Notes: generated by a model from the sequence alone, not told the origin. Positions 32,994 through 42,521 are shown, counted from the first letter of the stretch. The stretch is DNA of 63,692 nucleotides from Colidextribacter sp. OB.20 (GCF_009911595.1 NZ_QWKG01000010.1:1-63692); one strand, 5' to 3'. Numbers and translations are program-made.

Positions 32994-35135
32994 ATGGATC
33001 AGTACATCGGTAAATTACTCGATAACCGATATGAGATACTGGAGCTGGTGGGCACCGGCGGGATGGCCAAGGTCTATAAGGCCCGCTGCCACCGGCTGAA
33101 CCGGCTGGTTGCCATCAAGATCCTGCGGGAGGACCTGGCGCAGGACGCCGAGTTCCGCCGCCGGTTCCACGACGAATCTCAGGCCGTCGCCATGCTGTCC
33201 CACCCCAATATTGTGGCGGTCTATGACGTGAGCCGCTCCTCTGATCTGGAGTACATCGTCATGGAGCTCATCGACGGCATCACCCTGAAGCAGTACATGC
33301 AGAAGAAGGGCAACAAGCTCAACTGGCGGGAGGCGCTGCACTTCATCACCCAGGTGGTCAAGGCCCTGGGCCACGCCCACAGCCGGGGGATTATCCACCG
33401 GGACATCAAGCCCCACAACATCATGGTCCTCCGCGACGGCAGCGTGAAGGTGGCCGACTTCGGCATCGCCCGGGTGGCCTCCGGCGGACACAGCACCCTG
33501 ACCCAGGAGGCCCTGGGCTCGGTCCACTATATCTCCCCCGAGCAGGCCCGGGGCAGCCACATCGACGCCCGGTCCGACCTGTACTCCGCCGGCGTAGTCC
33601 TCTATGAGATGATTACCGGCCGCCTGCCCTTCGAGGGGGATACCCCCGTGTCGGTTGCCATTCAGCACATCAACTCCATCCCCCTGTCCCCCCGGGAGCT
33701 GGACTCCTCTATTCCCGAGGCCCTGGAGTCTATCACTATGAAGGCCATGGCCCCCAGTCCGGACAGCCGTTATCTGTCCGCCGACGAGATGCTGGCCGAC
33801 CTGGAGGAGTTCCGGAAAAACCCCAACATCAACTTTGACTACAGCGCCCTGGAGTTCGACCCCGAGGAGGAGCCGGAGGACGACCGCACCCAGATCCGCC
33901 CCATCCACACAGGAGGCCGGCACGCCTCCGGGGAGCGGCCCCTTCCCGACGACTTCCCCCAGAGCCACAGCCGCTCCTATGAGTATGAGGAGGAGCGGCA
34001 CGGCCAGCGCCGCAGCCGGCACAGCCGTCAGGAGGAGGACTACCCGCCCACGCCCCAGCGCCGCCAGCGCTATGAGGACGAGGAGGACGACTACCCCCGC
34101 CGGGGGCCGGTGTGGCCCATTTTCCTGGCCGCCATCGCGGTGCTCCTCTTCGTGGGGCTGGTGGTCTATTTCCTGGTGCAGACCATCTTCCCCAGCCTGT
34201 TCTCCCCCTCGGAGACCTACCCCGTCCCCAACCTGATCGGCCAGGTCTATGAGGAGATCAAAGACGACACGGACCTGTTGGGCCGCTATACCCTGGTGGA
34301 GGGGGAGACGGTGGCCGACGAGGCCGAGCCGGGCACCATCATCGACCAGGACCCCAGGTCGGACAAGGAGGTCCTGGAGAGCGTCACCGAGATCAAGGTC
34401 ACCATCAGCGGCGGGCCGGATACTGTCGAGATGCCCCCCCTCGACGGTATGGACTATAACACCGCCAGCATCCAGCTGCGGGGCATAGGCCTGAAGCCTG
34501 TGGTCCCGCCGGAGTATCAGTATGATGATGAGATCAAGGAGGGGTATATCATCTCCTACACCCCCCAGGAGGGCCTCCAGCTGCCCCCGGGCACCGAGGT
34601 GCAGATGGTGGTGAGCAAGGGCCCCGCGGTCAAGGAGCTGGAGCTGCCTAACTTTGAGGGAATGACCAAGGAGATGGCGGAGAAGACCATCACCCAGCGC
34701 AATCTGGACCTGGAAAACAGCAAATTTGAAGAGGTATATGACCCCAATGTGGAGGCCGGCAAGGTGATCAGCCAATACCCCATCGCCAACACGAAGGTGA
34801 CCGAGGGCACTGCGGTCAATCTGATTATCAGCAAGGGCCCCGATCCGGCCACCCTGCCCCCCGACCCGCCCGCAGTGGATGATCCCGGCCCGGACGTCCC
34901 CCCCTCGACGCCGGTGACCAAGTTCATCAACGTCAAGCTGGACGGCTATGAGGGCATGGTCAACATCCGGGTCCTGCTGGACGGCGCGGAGGTCGGCAGC
35001 GGGACGGCGGACGCCGCGATGGAGTCCTCGGTGGACATCCCGGTCCACGGAAGTACGGGAATGGGCGTCAGAGAGGTGGCTGTCTATATCAACGGCGTGG
35101 CCGGAGGCACCCATAAGGTGGACTTCGATTCATGA
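32994..35135 (+). CDS. prkC: PASTA-domain serine/threonine protein kinase (PrkC/Stk1)
   Basis: A 713-residue membrane kinase. Kinase domain: GTGGMAKVY, catalytic IIHRDIKPHN, VADFGIARV and SPEQARG. A low-complexity juxtamembrane region (about 290-370) rich in R, E, D and Y follows, then one TM helix (about 373-397) and three PASTA domains (from about 408) that bind muropeptide/lipid II in the family. A further C-terminal beta domain (INVKLDGYEGMVNIRVLL) after a proline-rich linker is unusual. AAGGAGG precedes the ATG. Overlaps rsgA by four bases. Confidence 0.95.
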   Translation: MDQYIGKLLDNRYEILELVGTGGMAKVYKARCHRLNRLVAIKILREDLAQDAEFRRRFHDESQAVAMLSHPNIVAVYDVSRSSDLEYIVMELIDGITLKQYMQKKGNKLNWREALHFITQVVKALGHAHSRGIIHRDIKPHNIMVLRDGSVKVADFGIARVASGGHSTLTQEALGSVHYISPEQARGSHIDARSDLYSAGVVLYEMITGRLPFEGDTPVSVAIQHINSIPLSPRELDSSIPEALESITMKAMAPSPDSRYLSADEMLADLEEFRKNPNINFDYSALEFDPEEEPEDDRTQIRPIHTGGRHASGERPLPDDFPQSHSRSYEYEEERHGQRRSRHSRQEEDYPPTPQRRQRYEDEEDDYPRRGPVWPIFLAAIAVLLFVGLVVYFLVQTIFPSLFSPSETYPVPNLIGQVYEEIKDDTDLLGRYTLVEGETVADEAEPGTIIDQDPRSDKEVLESVTEIKVTISGGPDTVEMPPLDGMDYNTASIQLRGIGLKPVVPPEYQYDDEIKEGYIISYTPQEGLQLPPGTEVQMVVSKGPAVKELELPNFEGMTKEMAEKTITQRNLDLENSKFEEVYDPNVEAGKVISQYPIANTKVTEGTAVNLIISKGPDPATLPPDPPAVDDPGPDVPPSTPVTKFINVKLDGYEGMVNIRVLLDGAEVGSGTADAAMESSVDIPVHGSTGMGVREVAVYINGVAGGTHKVDFDS

Positions 35136-36019
35136 GCGAGGGGGTCATCCGCAAGGCCCTCAGCGGCTTCTACTATGTGGACGACGGGCAGTCCGTCGTC
35201 ACCTGCCGGGCCCGGGGAAAACACCGCCACGCCAAGCTGACCCCCCTGGTGGGGGACCGGGTGGCCTTTACCCTCCAGCCCGACGGCTCCGGGGCGCTGG
35301 ACGAGATTCTGCCCCGGAAAAATGAGTTCTATCGCCCCGCGGTGGCCAATATCGACCTGCTGGTGGTGGTGGCCTCTGAGGCCATCCCCGCCACCGACCC
35401 CTTCCTCATCGACCGGGTGGCCGCCATCGCCGCCGCCCGGGGCTGTGAGACCCTGATCTGCGTCAACAAGCGGGACCTGGAGCCGGGGGAGGAGCTGGCC
35501 CGTGTCTATGAGCGGGCTGGATTCCCCACAGTCCGGGTGAGCGCCCGGACGGGGGAGGGGATGGAGGAGCTGCGCCGCCTTCTGGCGGGCAGAGTGTGTG
35601 CCTTTACCGGAAACTCCGGCGTGGGCAAGTCCAGCCTCCTCAACGCCCTGGAGGCCGATTTTGACCTGGCCACCGGGGAGGTCAGTGAGAAGCTGGGCCG
35701 GGGACGGCACACCACCCGGCATGTGGAGCTGTTCCGGCTGTCCTGCGGGGCGCTGGCGGCGGATACTCCGGGCTTCTCCTCCTTTGATGTGGATAAAATG
35801 GAGCTGGCCCGGAAGGAGGAGCTGCAATACGCTTTCCGGGAGTTCTCCCCTTACCTGGGGAAGTGCCGGTTTCAGGACTGCGCCCACGTGAAGGAGAAGG
35901 GCTGCGCCGTGCTGGCTGCGGTGGAGGCCGGAGAGATTCCTCCCACCCGCCATCGGAGCTACGTCCGGCTCTATGAGCAGGCCAGGGCCATCCCGGATTG
36001 GCAGAGGAAGGAACAATAA
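35132..36019 (+). CDS. rsgA: Ribosome small-subunit GTPase RsgA
   Basis: A 295-residue circularly permuted GTPase for 30S maturation: OB fold first, then NKRD (G4), then GNSGVGKSSLLNAL (G1) and DTPGFSSF (G3). The zinc site is CRFQDCAHVKEKGC. The order prpC-prkC-rsgA is the Bacillus one; rpe and thiN, the usual next genes, are missing. Confidence 0.95.
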   Translation: MSEGVIRKALSGFYYVDDGQSVVTCRARGKHRHAKLTPLVGDRVAFTLQPDGSGALDEILPRKNEFYRPAVANIDLLVVVASEAIPATDPFLIDRVAAIAAARGCETLICVNKRDLEPGEELARVYERAGFPTVRVSARTGEGMEELRRLLAGRVCAFTGNSGVGKSSLLNALEADFDLATGEVSEKLGRGRHTTRHVELFRLSCGALAADTPGFSSFDVDKMELARKEELQYAFREFSPYLGKCRFQDCAHVKEKGCAVLAAVEAGEIPPTRHRSYVRLYEQARAIPDWQRKEQ

Positions 36020-36046
36020 AAATGGCCGCTTGCGGGAAAGCGCCCG

Positions 36047-36222
36047 AAGCCTCCTTTGGAAAGGAGGTGGAATCCGCGAAGCGGATGACGGAGGATTGTG
36101 TTTGGCGAAGCCGAACATACGAAGTAATATAAGCTTTGCAGGCTTGGGTTTACTGCGTAAGTTTTGCTTCGCAAAACGCAATCCTCAGTCGGCTCCGCCG
36201 ACAGCCCCTTTCAAAAGGGGCC
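36047..36222 (+). repeat. Intergenic hairpin repeat, family B (long form, inverted)
   Basis: GCCTCCTTTGGAAAGGAGG hairpin, AATCCGCGAAGCGGATG hairpin, CGGAGGATTG pairing with CAATCCTC, GTCGGCTCCGCCGAC hairpin and CCCCTTTCAAAAGGGG hairpin. The inner part differs from other copies. Confidence 0.7.
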
Positions 36223-36266
36223 TTTTCCTGCGGGAGACGAAAGTTTGATGCAAAAGAGGGACGCTT

Positions 36267-37433
36267 ATGAACGAAATGATTCTCCTCAAGCTGGGAGAGA
36301 TGGTCCTGAAGGGCCTGAACCGCCGCAGCTTTGAGGACAAGCTCCAGGCTAATATCTACCGCCGGCTGAACGGTCTGGGCCAGTTCCGGGTGTACACCCG
36401 CCAGTCCACCACCTATGTGGAGCCCATGAATGACGAGTGCGACATGGATGGGGCCTGGGAGGCGCTGACGAAGGTCTTCGGCGTGGTGGGCCTGAGCCGG
36501 GCCCGGGCCTGTGAGAAGGACAAGGACGCCATCCTGGCCGCCGCCCGGGAGTATCTGGACGGCAGGCTGTCCACGGCGAAAACCTTCAAGGTGGAGACCA
36601 AGCGGGCGGACAAGACCTTCCCCATGACCTCAATCCAGCTCAGCCAGTATGTGGGCGGGGAGCTGGATGAGCTATACCCCGATTTGAAGGTGGACGTCCA
36701 CAGCCCGGAGCTCACCGTCCACATTGAGATCCGGGACTACGCCGCCTTCGTCCACGCCGACCCGGAGCCGGGGGCGGGAGGACTGCCGGTGGGCATCAAC
36801 GGCCGGGCGGTGTCTCTGCTGTCCGGGGGGATCGACTCCCCGGTGGCCTCCTGGATGATCGCCAAACGGGGGGTGGCCCTGGAGATGGTCCACTTCTTCT
36901 CCTACCCCTACACCTCCAACGAGGCCAAGGAGAAGGTCATCACGCTGGCCCGGCTGCTCACCCCCTGGTGCGGGCGGCTCACCGTACACGTGGTGCCCTT
37001 CACCGCCATCCAGGAGGAGCTGCGCCGCTCCTGCCCTCAGGAGCTGTTTACCTTGGTGATGCGCCGGTTTATGGTGCGCATCGCCGAGCGGGTGGCCCAG
37101 CGGTGCGGGGCCAAGGCCCTGGTCACCGGCGAGTGCCTGGGCCAGGTGGCCAGCCAGACCATGGAGGCAATGGCCGTTACCGGAGCGGTGACAGATATGC
37201 CCATCCTGCGCCCGGTGGTGGGGATGGACAAGGAGGACATTGTCAAAATTGCCCGGAAAATCGGCACCTTCGAGACCTCCATCCTCCCCTATGAGGACTG
37301 CTGCACTGTCTTTACCCCCCGGCATCCCCGCCTGCGCCCCCTCCCGGGGGAGCTGGAGTACGCCGAGCAGGGGCTGGACATCGAGGGCATGGTCCAGGCC
37401 GCCGTAGACGGCATTGAGCGGATACAGGTATAG
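36267..37433 (+). CDS. thiI: tRNA 4-thiouridine synthase ThiI
   Basis: A 388-residue enzyme that adenylates U8 of tRNA for sulfur insertion and, in some bacteria, donates sulfur to thiamine synthesis. Ferredoxin-like plus THUMP domain (residues 1-165), then PP-loop SGGIDSPVA near residue 190. There is no C-terminal rhodanese domain, which fits Firmicute ThiI working with a dedicated desulfurase. The conserved CGRLTVHVV and DCCTVF regions are present. The ATG lacks a strong ribosome site (GAGGGACGCTT). Confidence 0.94.
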   Translation: MNEMILLKLGEMVLKGLNRRSFEDKLQANIYRRLNGLGQFRVYTRQSTTYVEPMNDECDMDGAWEALTKVFGVVGLSRARACEKDKDAILAAAREYLDGRLSTAKTFKVETKRADKTFPMTSIQLSQYVGGELDELYPDLKVDVHSPELTVHIEIRDYAAFVHADPEPGAGGLPVGINGRAVSLLSGGIDSPVASWMIAKRGVALEMVHFFSYPYTSNEAKEKVITLARLLTPWCGRLTVHVVPFTAIQEELRRSCPQELFTLVMRRFMVRIAERVAQRCGAKALVTGECLGQVASQTMEAMAVTGAVTDMPILRPVVGMDKEDIVKIARKIGTFETSILPYEDCCTVFTPRHPRLRPLPGELEYAEQGLDIEGMVQAAVDGIERIQV

Positions 37434-37438
37434 AAAAG

Positions 37439-37467
37439 GGGCGGCGCTTCCAACGGAAGCGCCGCCC
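37439..37467. terminator. Terminator between thiI and cinA (convergent)
   Basis: A 13-bp stem (37439-37451 with 37455-37467). The T-rich tail (CCTTTTCT) is on the minus-strand reading, ending cinA; for thiI the tail is weak. Confidence 0.75.
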
Positions 37468-37496
37468 TTGGTGTCTCTTAATGGGCAAAACCGGGC

Positions 37497-38756
37497 TCAG
37501 TGTCCGTAGTCCAGCCCGGCCAGATACCGGCGGGCCAGGTCGAAGGCGTGGCTGGCGGTCTGGATGCGCAGCCGCTCCCGCATGGGGCGGGCTCCCAGGT
37601 GGAGCGCCCGGACGTGGGTGCCCTCAGGGGTGGCGATGGCCACGAACATGGTGCCCACCTCGTTGTCCCGGTCGTCCCGGTCCGGTCCGGCCACCCCGGT
37701 GGAGGACAGGGCGATGTCGCAGCGCAGCACCCGCCGGGCCCCCTCCGCCATGGCGGCGGCCACCTCTCCGGACACCGCGCCGAGCTGGGTGAGAAGCTGC
37801 TCCGGAACCCCCAGAACATCCCGCTTGATCTCGTTGGTGTAGGACACGATGCCCCCCTTGAAGGCGGCAGAGGCGCCGGGGATGTCGGTGAGCCGCTTGG
37901 CGATGAGGCCGCCGGTGCAGCTCTCGGCGCAGCCCAGAGTGAGGCCCTTTTCCTTCAGGCCCTGGATGACCACGTGCTCCAGGGAGGGCACGTCCACCCC
38001 GTAGACCTTGTCCCCAAACAGCGCCTTGACCTGCTCCACTGTGGGCCGGAGGAGGGCCTGGGCCTCCCCGTCCGCGGCCGCCTTGGCGGTGACCCGCAGC
38101 TCACACTCCCCCTCCTTGGCGTAGGGGGCCAGGGTGGGGTTGGTCATGGCGTTCATCTGGTCCCGGAGCTGGGCCTCCATGGTGGACTCCCCGATGCCGA
38201 AGAGCTTGATGGTGTGGGAGGCGATAACCCCCTCGGACAGGGACAGCAGGTAGGGCCGGGCGCGGTACTGGAACATGGGCCGGCACTCGCTGGGGGGGCC
38301 GGGGAGCATAATTACATGACAGCCCTCCGCCTCAAAGGCGCAGCCGGGGGCGGTGCCCCAGTCGTTGGGGAGGACGGTGCAGCCCTCGGGCAGCATGGCC
38401 TGCTGGAGGTTGTTGTCCGTCATGGTCCGGCCGGTGCGCTGGAACCAGTTCCGGATGCGGTCGGCCGAGGGCTCGTCAAAGACCAGCTTCTTGCCGAAGG
38501 CGTCGGCCAGGATATTTTTGGTCAGGTCGTCGCAGGTGGGGCCCAGGCCGCCGGTGGTGATGATGATGTCTGCCCGCTGCTTGGCCAGGGCCACCGCCTC
38601 CCGGGCCCGCTGGGGGTTGTCCCCCACCACGGTGTGCCAGAAGACGTTCAGCCCCAGCTCGCTCAGCCCCTGGGACAGGATCTGTGCGTCGGTGTTGGCC
38701 ACATTGCCCAGAAGCAGCTCGGTGCCCACCGACAGGATTTCAACAGTATGAGACAT
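37497..38756 (-). CDS. cinA: Competence/damage-inducible protein CinA
   Basis: A 419-residue two-domain protein. The N-terminal MoaB/MogA-like domain (VEILSVGTELLLGNV, TTGGLGPTCDD) hydrolyses ADP-ribose-type substrates in homologues; the C-terminal PncC amidase domain (GCAESCTGGLIAKRLTD, VATPEGTHV-like end) deamidates NMN for NAD recycling. The chosen ATG follows GGAGG; an in-frame TTG five codons upstream is rejected. In the same operon as, and downstream of, the metallo-hydrolase. Confidence 0.94.
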   Translation of the reverse strand: MSHTVEILSVGTELLLGNVANTDAQILSQGLSELGLNVFWHTVVGDNPQRAREAVALAKQRADIIITTGGLGPTCDDLTKNILADAFGKKLVFDEPSADRIRNWFQRTGRTMTDNNLQQAMLPEGCTVLPNDWGTAPGCAFEAEGCHVIMLPGPPSECRPMFQYRARPYLLSLSEGVIASHTIKLFGIGESTMEAQLRDQMNAMTNPTLAPYAKEGECELRVTAKAAADGEAQALLRPTVEQVKALFGDKVYGVDVPSLEHVVIQGLKEKGLTLGCAESCTGGLIAKRLTDIPGASAAFKGGIVSYTNEIKRDVLGVPEQLLTQLGAVSGEVAAAMAEGARRVLRCDIALSSTGVAGPDRDDRDNEVGTMFVAIATPEGTHVRALHLGARPMRERLRIQTASHAFDLARRYLAGLDYGH

Positions 38757-38795
38757 GGGAAGGACCTCCAAATGTAGTAGTTTTTCAGGGGAGCG

Positions 38796-39428
38796 TCAGC
38801 CGGGGCAGTAGGTCAGAATTGCCGTCTGTCCGCGGGTGCTCTTCGTGATCTCCATGGTATTGCCCTTGTAATAGACCAGACTCTCACTGGGACAGACGGA
38901 GGTGAAATTCCCCAACAGGCCCAGCACGTCATAGCCAAAGCGATATCCGGCTGTGGCGGAGCGGTAGTGCATAGGGACAACAATTCTGGGAAAGAGCGGG
39001 GTAGCGAGAGTGCGGGCCTGATGGGCGCTGATGGTGTAGTACCCACCCACGGGGACCATCAGTACGTCCACTCTGTGCAGGCGGTCCTTCTGTTGGGCGG
39101 TGAGCTCACAGCCCAGGTCCCCCAGGTGGGCGATGCGCATCCCCTCAGCGGAGATGATGTGGATGGTGTTCTCTCCCCGCAGGGCGCCGTTTTCCGGGTC
39201 GTGGAAGGTGGAGATGGTCTCCACGGTGAAGGTGGGCGTATTTCCGGTGAGGGTCACAACCTCTCTGGCGCTGTGGTCCCGATGCTCGTGGCTGCACAGC
39301 ACCATGTCGGCGGTCAGGCGCAGGGGAGCCAGGCCGGGGACCTTGCCGTCCGCGTAGGGGTCCAGCACCACAGAGCCCTCTGCGGTCTCCAGGGTGAAGC
39401 AGGAGTGCCCATTCCAGGTCAGCTTCAT
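38796..39428 (-). CDS. MBL-fold metallo-hydrolase (UlaG/YtkL-like)
   Basis: A 210-residue beta-lactamase-fold hydrolase. The metal ligands are in CSHEHRDHS (HxHxDH motif), with MVPVGGYYTISA and VVPMHYRS further on, the pattern of the UlaG-like group often annotated as L-ascorbate-6-P lactonase family. The substrate is not known. GGAGG precedes the ATG. Leads the cinA operon (40-base gap). Confidence 0.88.
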   Translation of the reverse strand: MKLTWNGHSCFTLETAEGSVVLDPYADGKVPGLAPLRLTADMVLCSHEHRDHSAREVVTLTGNTPTFTVETISTFHDPENGALRGENTIHIISAEGMRIAHLGDLGCELTAQQKDRLHRVDVLMVPVGGYYTISAHQARTLATPLFPRIVVPMHYRSATAGYRFGYDVLGLLGNFTSVCPSESLVYYKGNTMEITKSTRGQTAILTYCPG

Positions 39429-39464
39429 ACGATTTCCTCCCTTTCAGATAAAATTGGTGGGGTA

Positions 39465-39470
39465 ATTATA
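39465..39470 (-). promoter_or_regulatory. -10 box for the metallo-hydrolase/cinA operon
   Basis: TATAAT on the minus strand, 37 bases upstream of the ATG, with TGTGC before it. No clear -35. Confidence 0.45.
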
Positions 39471-39600
39471 GCACACTGTTACGGAAAAGGGTAGTTATTT
39501 TCCAGGAAACGGAACAAACTTTGTATAATTTTTCTACCTCCCGGACCAAATTGAGGAAAAGAAGAGGGGGGAATGCAGTTTTACCTGCCTGTCGGCCTGG

Positions 39601-39627
39601 TTTTTTTCGGCAATATGCCGAAAAAAA
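39601..39627. repeat. Perfect A/T-flanked palindrome
   Basis: TTTTTTTCGGC-AATAT-GCCGAAAAAAA, 11-bp arms. It lies in the gap 39471-39732 between divergent transcripts, which otherwise holds only AT-rich sequence. Confidence 0.55.
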
Positions 39628-39732
39628 GCGTCGAAAAACAAGTCAAATATAAAAAGTACCTAAAAAATGTGGTTAAACGATGATATTTTTAAGCTTTTAT
39701 GAAGTTTCTGCAATATTTCGGGCAATTTACAG

Positions 39733-39761
39733 TTGAAATTTTTGCCGGATTGGACTACAAT
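39733..39761 (+). promoter_or_regulatory. Promoter of trmL
   Basis: TTGAAA (39733-39738), 17-bp spacer, TACAAT (39756-39761). Confidence 0.7.
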
Positions 39762-39789
39762 AAGACCGCAACAGCAAGGAGGGGCCCAT

Positions 39790-40278
39790 GTGCTGAACAT
39801 CGTTTTGGTCGAGCCGGAGATTCCCCAGAATACCGGCAACATTGCCCGTACCTGCGCCGCCACCTGCAGCCGTCTCCATCTGGTCAGGCCCCTGGGCTTC
39901 GACATCAGCGAGAGGGCAGTGAAGCGGGCGGGGCTGGACTACTGGCCCATGGTCGATCTGCACGTTTACAACAGCCTGGACCACTTTTTCTCCGTCAATC
40001 CCCAGCCCGACTTGTGGCTGGCCACCACCAAAGCCCCCCGGGACTACTCAAGAGCAAAGTTTCAGGAGGGCTGCTGGCTCATGTTCGGCAAGGAGACCGC
40101 CGGCCTGCCCGAGGACCTGCGGCTGCGCTGGCAGGACCGATGCGTCCGCATCCCCATGCGGCCCGGCGCCCGGAGCCTGAACCTGGCCAACTCGGTGGCT
40201 GTCCTGGCCTATGAGGCGCTGCGGCAGCAGGGCTTCCCGGAGCTGTCCGGGGCGGGGGAGATGGCCTCCCATGCGTAA
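39790..40278 (+). CDS. trmL: tRNA (cytidine/uridine-34 2'-O)-methyltransferase TrmL
   Basis: A 162-residue SPOUT (alpha/beta-knot) methyltransferase of the wobble ribose in tRNA-Leu. Motifs: LVEPEIPQNTGNIART, FGKETAGLPE and SLNLANSVAVLAYE. The start is a GTG six bases after AAGGAGG; this gives the normal family N-terminus and removes the promoter-region extension. Confidence 0.94.
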   Translation: MLNIVLVEPEIPQNTGNIARTCAATCSRLHLVRPLGFDISERAVKRAGLDYWPMVDLHVYNSLDHFFSVNPQPDLWLATTKAPRDYSRAKFQEGCWLMFGKETAGLPEDLRLRWQDRCVRIPMRPGARSLNLANSVAVLAYEALRQQGFPELSGAGEMASHA

Positions 40279-40323
40279 CCCCTGAATTTTGTCACCTTTT
40301 ATGAAGCGAAAGGAGTCAAGAAG

Positions 40324-41604
40324 ATGAACTATAACAAGAAGACCGTCAAGGATGTGGATGTCAAGGGTAAAAAGGTCCTGCTCCGCTGCGACTTCAACGT
40401 GCCTATGGCTAAGGACGGCAGCGGCGTGATCACCGACGACAAGCGCATCCGGGCCGCCCTGCCCACTATCCAGTATCTGCTGGACCAGGGCGCGGCGGTG
40501 ATTGCCTGCTCCCACATGGGCAAGCCGGTGGCCACTTTTGAGTCCTACAAGAAGAAGCAGCTGGAGAAGGGCAAGGACGAGGCCTCTATCACGGAGGAGA
40601 AGTGGAAGAAGTCCCTGGCCGAGCTGCGTATGGAGCCTGTGGCCGCCCGCCTGAGCGAGCTGCTGGGCAAGCCGGTCATCCTGGCCGAGGATGTCGTCGG
40701 CCCCGACGCCCAGGCCAAGGCCGCCGCTTTGAAGAGCGGCGAGATCATGCTGCTTCAGAACACCCGCTTTGAGAAGGGTGAGACCAAGAACGACCCCGAG
40801 CTGGCCAAGAAGATGGCCGGCCTGGCCGGAGCTGACGGCGTATACGTCTCTGACGCCTTCGGCGCGGTCCACCGCGCCCACGCCTCTACCGCCGGCGTGG
40901 CCGACTACCTGCCCGCCGTGTCCGGCTTCCTGATCCAGAAGGAGCTGGACTTCATCGGCGGCGCCCTGGCTGACCCCAAGCGGCCCCTGGTGGCTATCCT
41001 GGGCGGCTCCAAGGTGTCCTCCAAGATCGGCGTCATCAACAACCTCCTGGAAATTGCCGATACCATCATCATCGGCGGCGGCATGGCATACACCTTCTCT
41101 GCCGCCCAGGGCGGCAAGGTGGGAGACTCCCTCCTGGAAGCCGACTGGAAGGACTACTCCCTGGAGATGATCCAGAAGGCCCAGGACAAGGGCGTCAAGC
41201 TCCTCCTGCCTGTGGACACCGTCATTGCCGACAAGTTCGCTCCCGACGCCGACTCCAAGGTGGTCGCCTCCGGCGAGATCCCCGATGGCTGGCAGGGCCT
41301 GGATATCGGTCCCGAGACCCTCAAGCTGTACTGTGACGCGGTGAAGGACGCGGGCACCGTCATCTGGAACGGCCCCATGGGTGTGTTCGAGTTTGACAAG
41401 TTCGCCGTGGGCACTAAGGCTGTGGCCGAGGCCCTCAGCAGGACCAGCGCCATCACCATCATCGGCGGCGGCGACTCCGCGGCTGCGGTGCAGCAGCTGG
41501 GCTACGCCGACAAGATGAGCCACATCTCCACCGGCGGCGGCGCCTCCCTTGAATTTATGGAGGGCAAGGAGCTGCCCGGCGTGGCCTGCCTGCTGGACGC
41601 CTGA
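40324..41604 (+). CDS. pgk: Phosphoglycerate kinase
   Basis: A 426-residue glycolytic kinase producing ATP from 1,3-bisphosphoglycerate. [14 protein letters not shown], the nucleotide loop GGSKVSSKI and the C-terminal GGGDSAAAV are present. It is about 30 residues longer than the usual 395. The extra part ([19 protein letters not shown] region, about residues 80-100) is an inserted charged helix between SHMGKP and the PVAARL helix, as in some Clostridia. AAAGGAG precedes the ATG. No gapA is adjacent. Confidence 0.96.
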   Translation: MNYNKKTVKDVDVKGKKVLLRCDFNVPMAKDGSGVITDDKRIRAALPTIQYLLDQGAAVIACSHMGKPVATFESYKKKQLEKGKDEASITEEKWKKSLAELRMEPVAARLSELLGKPVILAEDVVGPDAQAKAAALKSGEIMLLQNTRFEKGETKNDPELAKKMAGLAGADGVYVSDAFGAVHRAHASTAGVADYLPAVSGFLIQKELDFIGGALADPKRPLVAILGGSKVSSKIGVINNLLEIADTIIIGGGMAYTFSAAQGGKVGDSLLEADWKDYSLEMIQKAQDKGVKLLLPVDTVIADKFAPDADSKVVASGEIPDGWQGLDIGPETLKLYCDAVKDAGTVIWNGPMGVFEFDKFAVGTKAVAEALSRTSAITIIGGGDSAAAVQQLGYADKMSHISTGGGASLEFMEGKELPGVACLLDA

Positions 41605-41614
41605 TCGTTCCCCA

Positions 41615-41707
41615 TATAGGGGGCGGCCTCCGCGCCGCCCCGATATCCCTGTTATCCCCGATGTCTGTAAATACAACAGCGGGCCGGCACAGAGGCCGGC
41701 CCATAAC
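41615..41707 (+). repeat. Intergenic hairpin repeat, family A
   Basis: TATAGGGGGCGGCCTCCGCGCC at left (read in two halves) and CGGGCCGGCACAGAGGCCGGCCCATAA at right (in two halves). The terminal inverted repeat is degenerate; about 93 bp, the longest copy. Confidence 0.65.
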
Positions 41708-41747
41708 AGAAGCTATTTCGGAAAATATACGATTAGGAGAGATTTTT

Positions 41748-42521
41748 ATGAACCGTCGTTACCGCAAGACCATCATCGCCGGCAACTGGAAGATGAACAA
41801 CACCCTCTCCCAGACCAAGGCCTTCGCAGAGGAGATTAAGCCCATTATGCCCAAGGGCAAGTGGTGCAACGTGGTGCTGTGTGTTCCAGCTGTCAACATC
41901 CAGGCCGCCGTCCGGCTGTTCAAGGACTGCCACATCGCCATCGGCGCCGAGACCTGCCACGAGCTGGACCACGGGGCCTACACCGGCGAGATTACCGCTG
42001 AGATGATCAAGGAGGCGGGCGCCAAGTATGTCATCATCGGCCACTCCGAGCGCCGGCAGTACTACAATGAGACCGACTTCACCGTGAACAAGAAGGTCCA
42101 CGCCGCCATCGCCGCCGGCCTGATTCCCATTGTCTGCGTGGGCGAGAGCCTGGAGCAGCGGGAGCTGGGGGTTACCATGGAGCTCATTGCCTATCAGGTG
42201 AAGTGCGCCCTGGCCAACGTGGCCCCCGAGGACGCCCGGCACGTGGTCATCGCCTATGAGCCCCTGTGGGCCATCGGCACCGGCAAGACCGCCACCGCCG
42301 AGCAGGCCGGCGAGGTCTGCCAGGCGATCCGCACCGTCATCCGCAAGCTGTACGGCGCCCACGTGGCCCGCTCTGTTACCATCCAGTACGGCGGCTCCAT
42401 GAACGCCAAGAACGCGCAGGAGCTGCTGGCCCAGCCCGACGTGGACGGCGGCCTCATCGGCGGCGCCGCCCTGAAGCCCGCCGACTTTGTCACGATCATC
42501 GAGGCGGCCAATCAAGAGTAA
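41748..42521 (+). CDS. tpiA: Triosephosphate isomerase
   Basis: A 257-residue TIM barrel. The catalytic lysine is in AGNWKMN, histidine in IIGHSERR and glutamate in VIAYEPLWAIGTGKTA; the phosphate loop GGSMN is near the C-terminus. The start is the ATG after TAGGAGAG; an in-frame ATG at 41661 lies in the repeat. Confidence 0.96.
   Translation: MNRRYRKTIIAGNWKMNNTLSQTKAFAEEIKPIMPKGKWCNVVLCVPAVNIQAAVRLFKDCHIAIGAETCHELDHGAYTGEITAEMIKEAGAKYVIIGHSERRQYYNETDFTVNKKVHAAIAAGLIPIVCVGESLEQRELGVTMELIAYQVKCALANVAPEDARHVVIAYEPLWAIGTGKTATAEQAGEVCQAIRTVIRKLYGAHVARSVTIQYGGSMNAKNAQELLAQPDVDGGLIGGAALKPADFVTIIEAANQE

Noticed and set aside
25949-35114. Long minus-strand frames opposite priA/def and prkC
   Set aside because: Same shadow effect; translations are Q/H/G/L-rich without domains.
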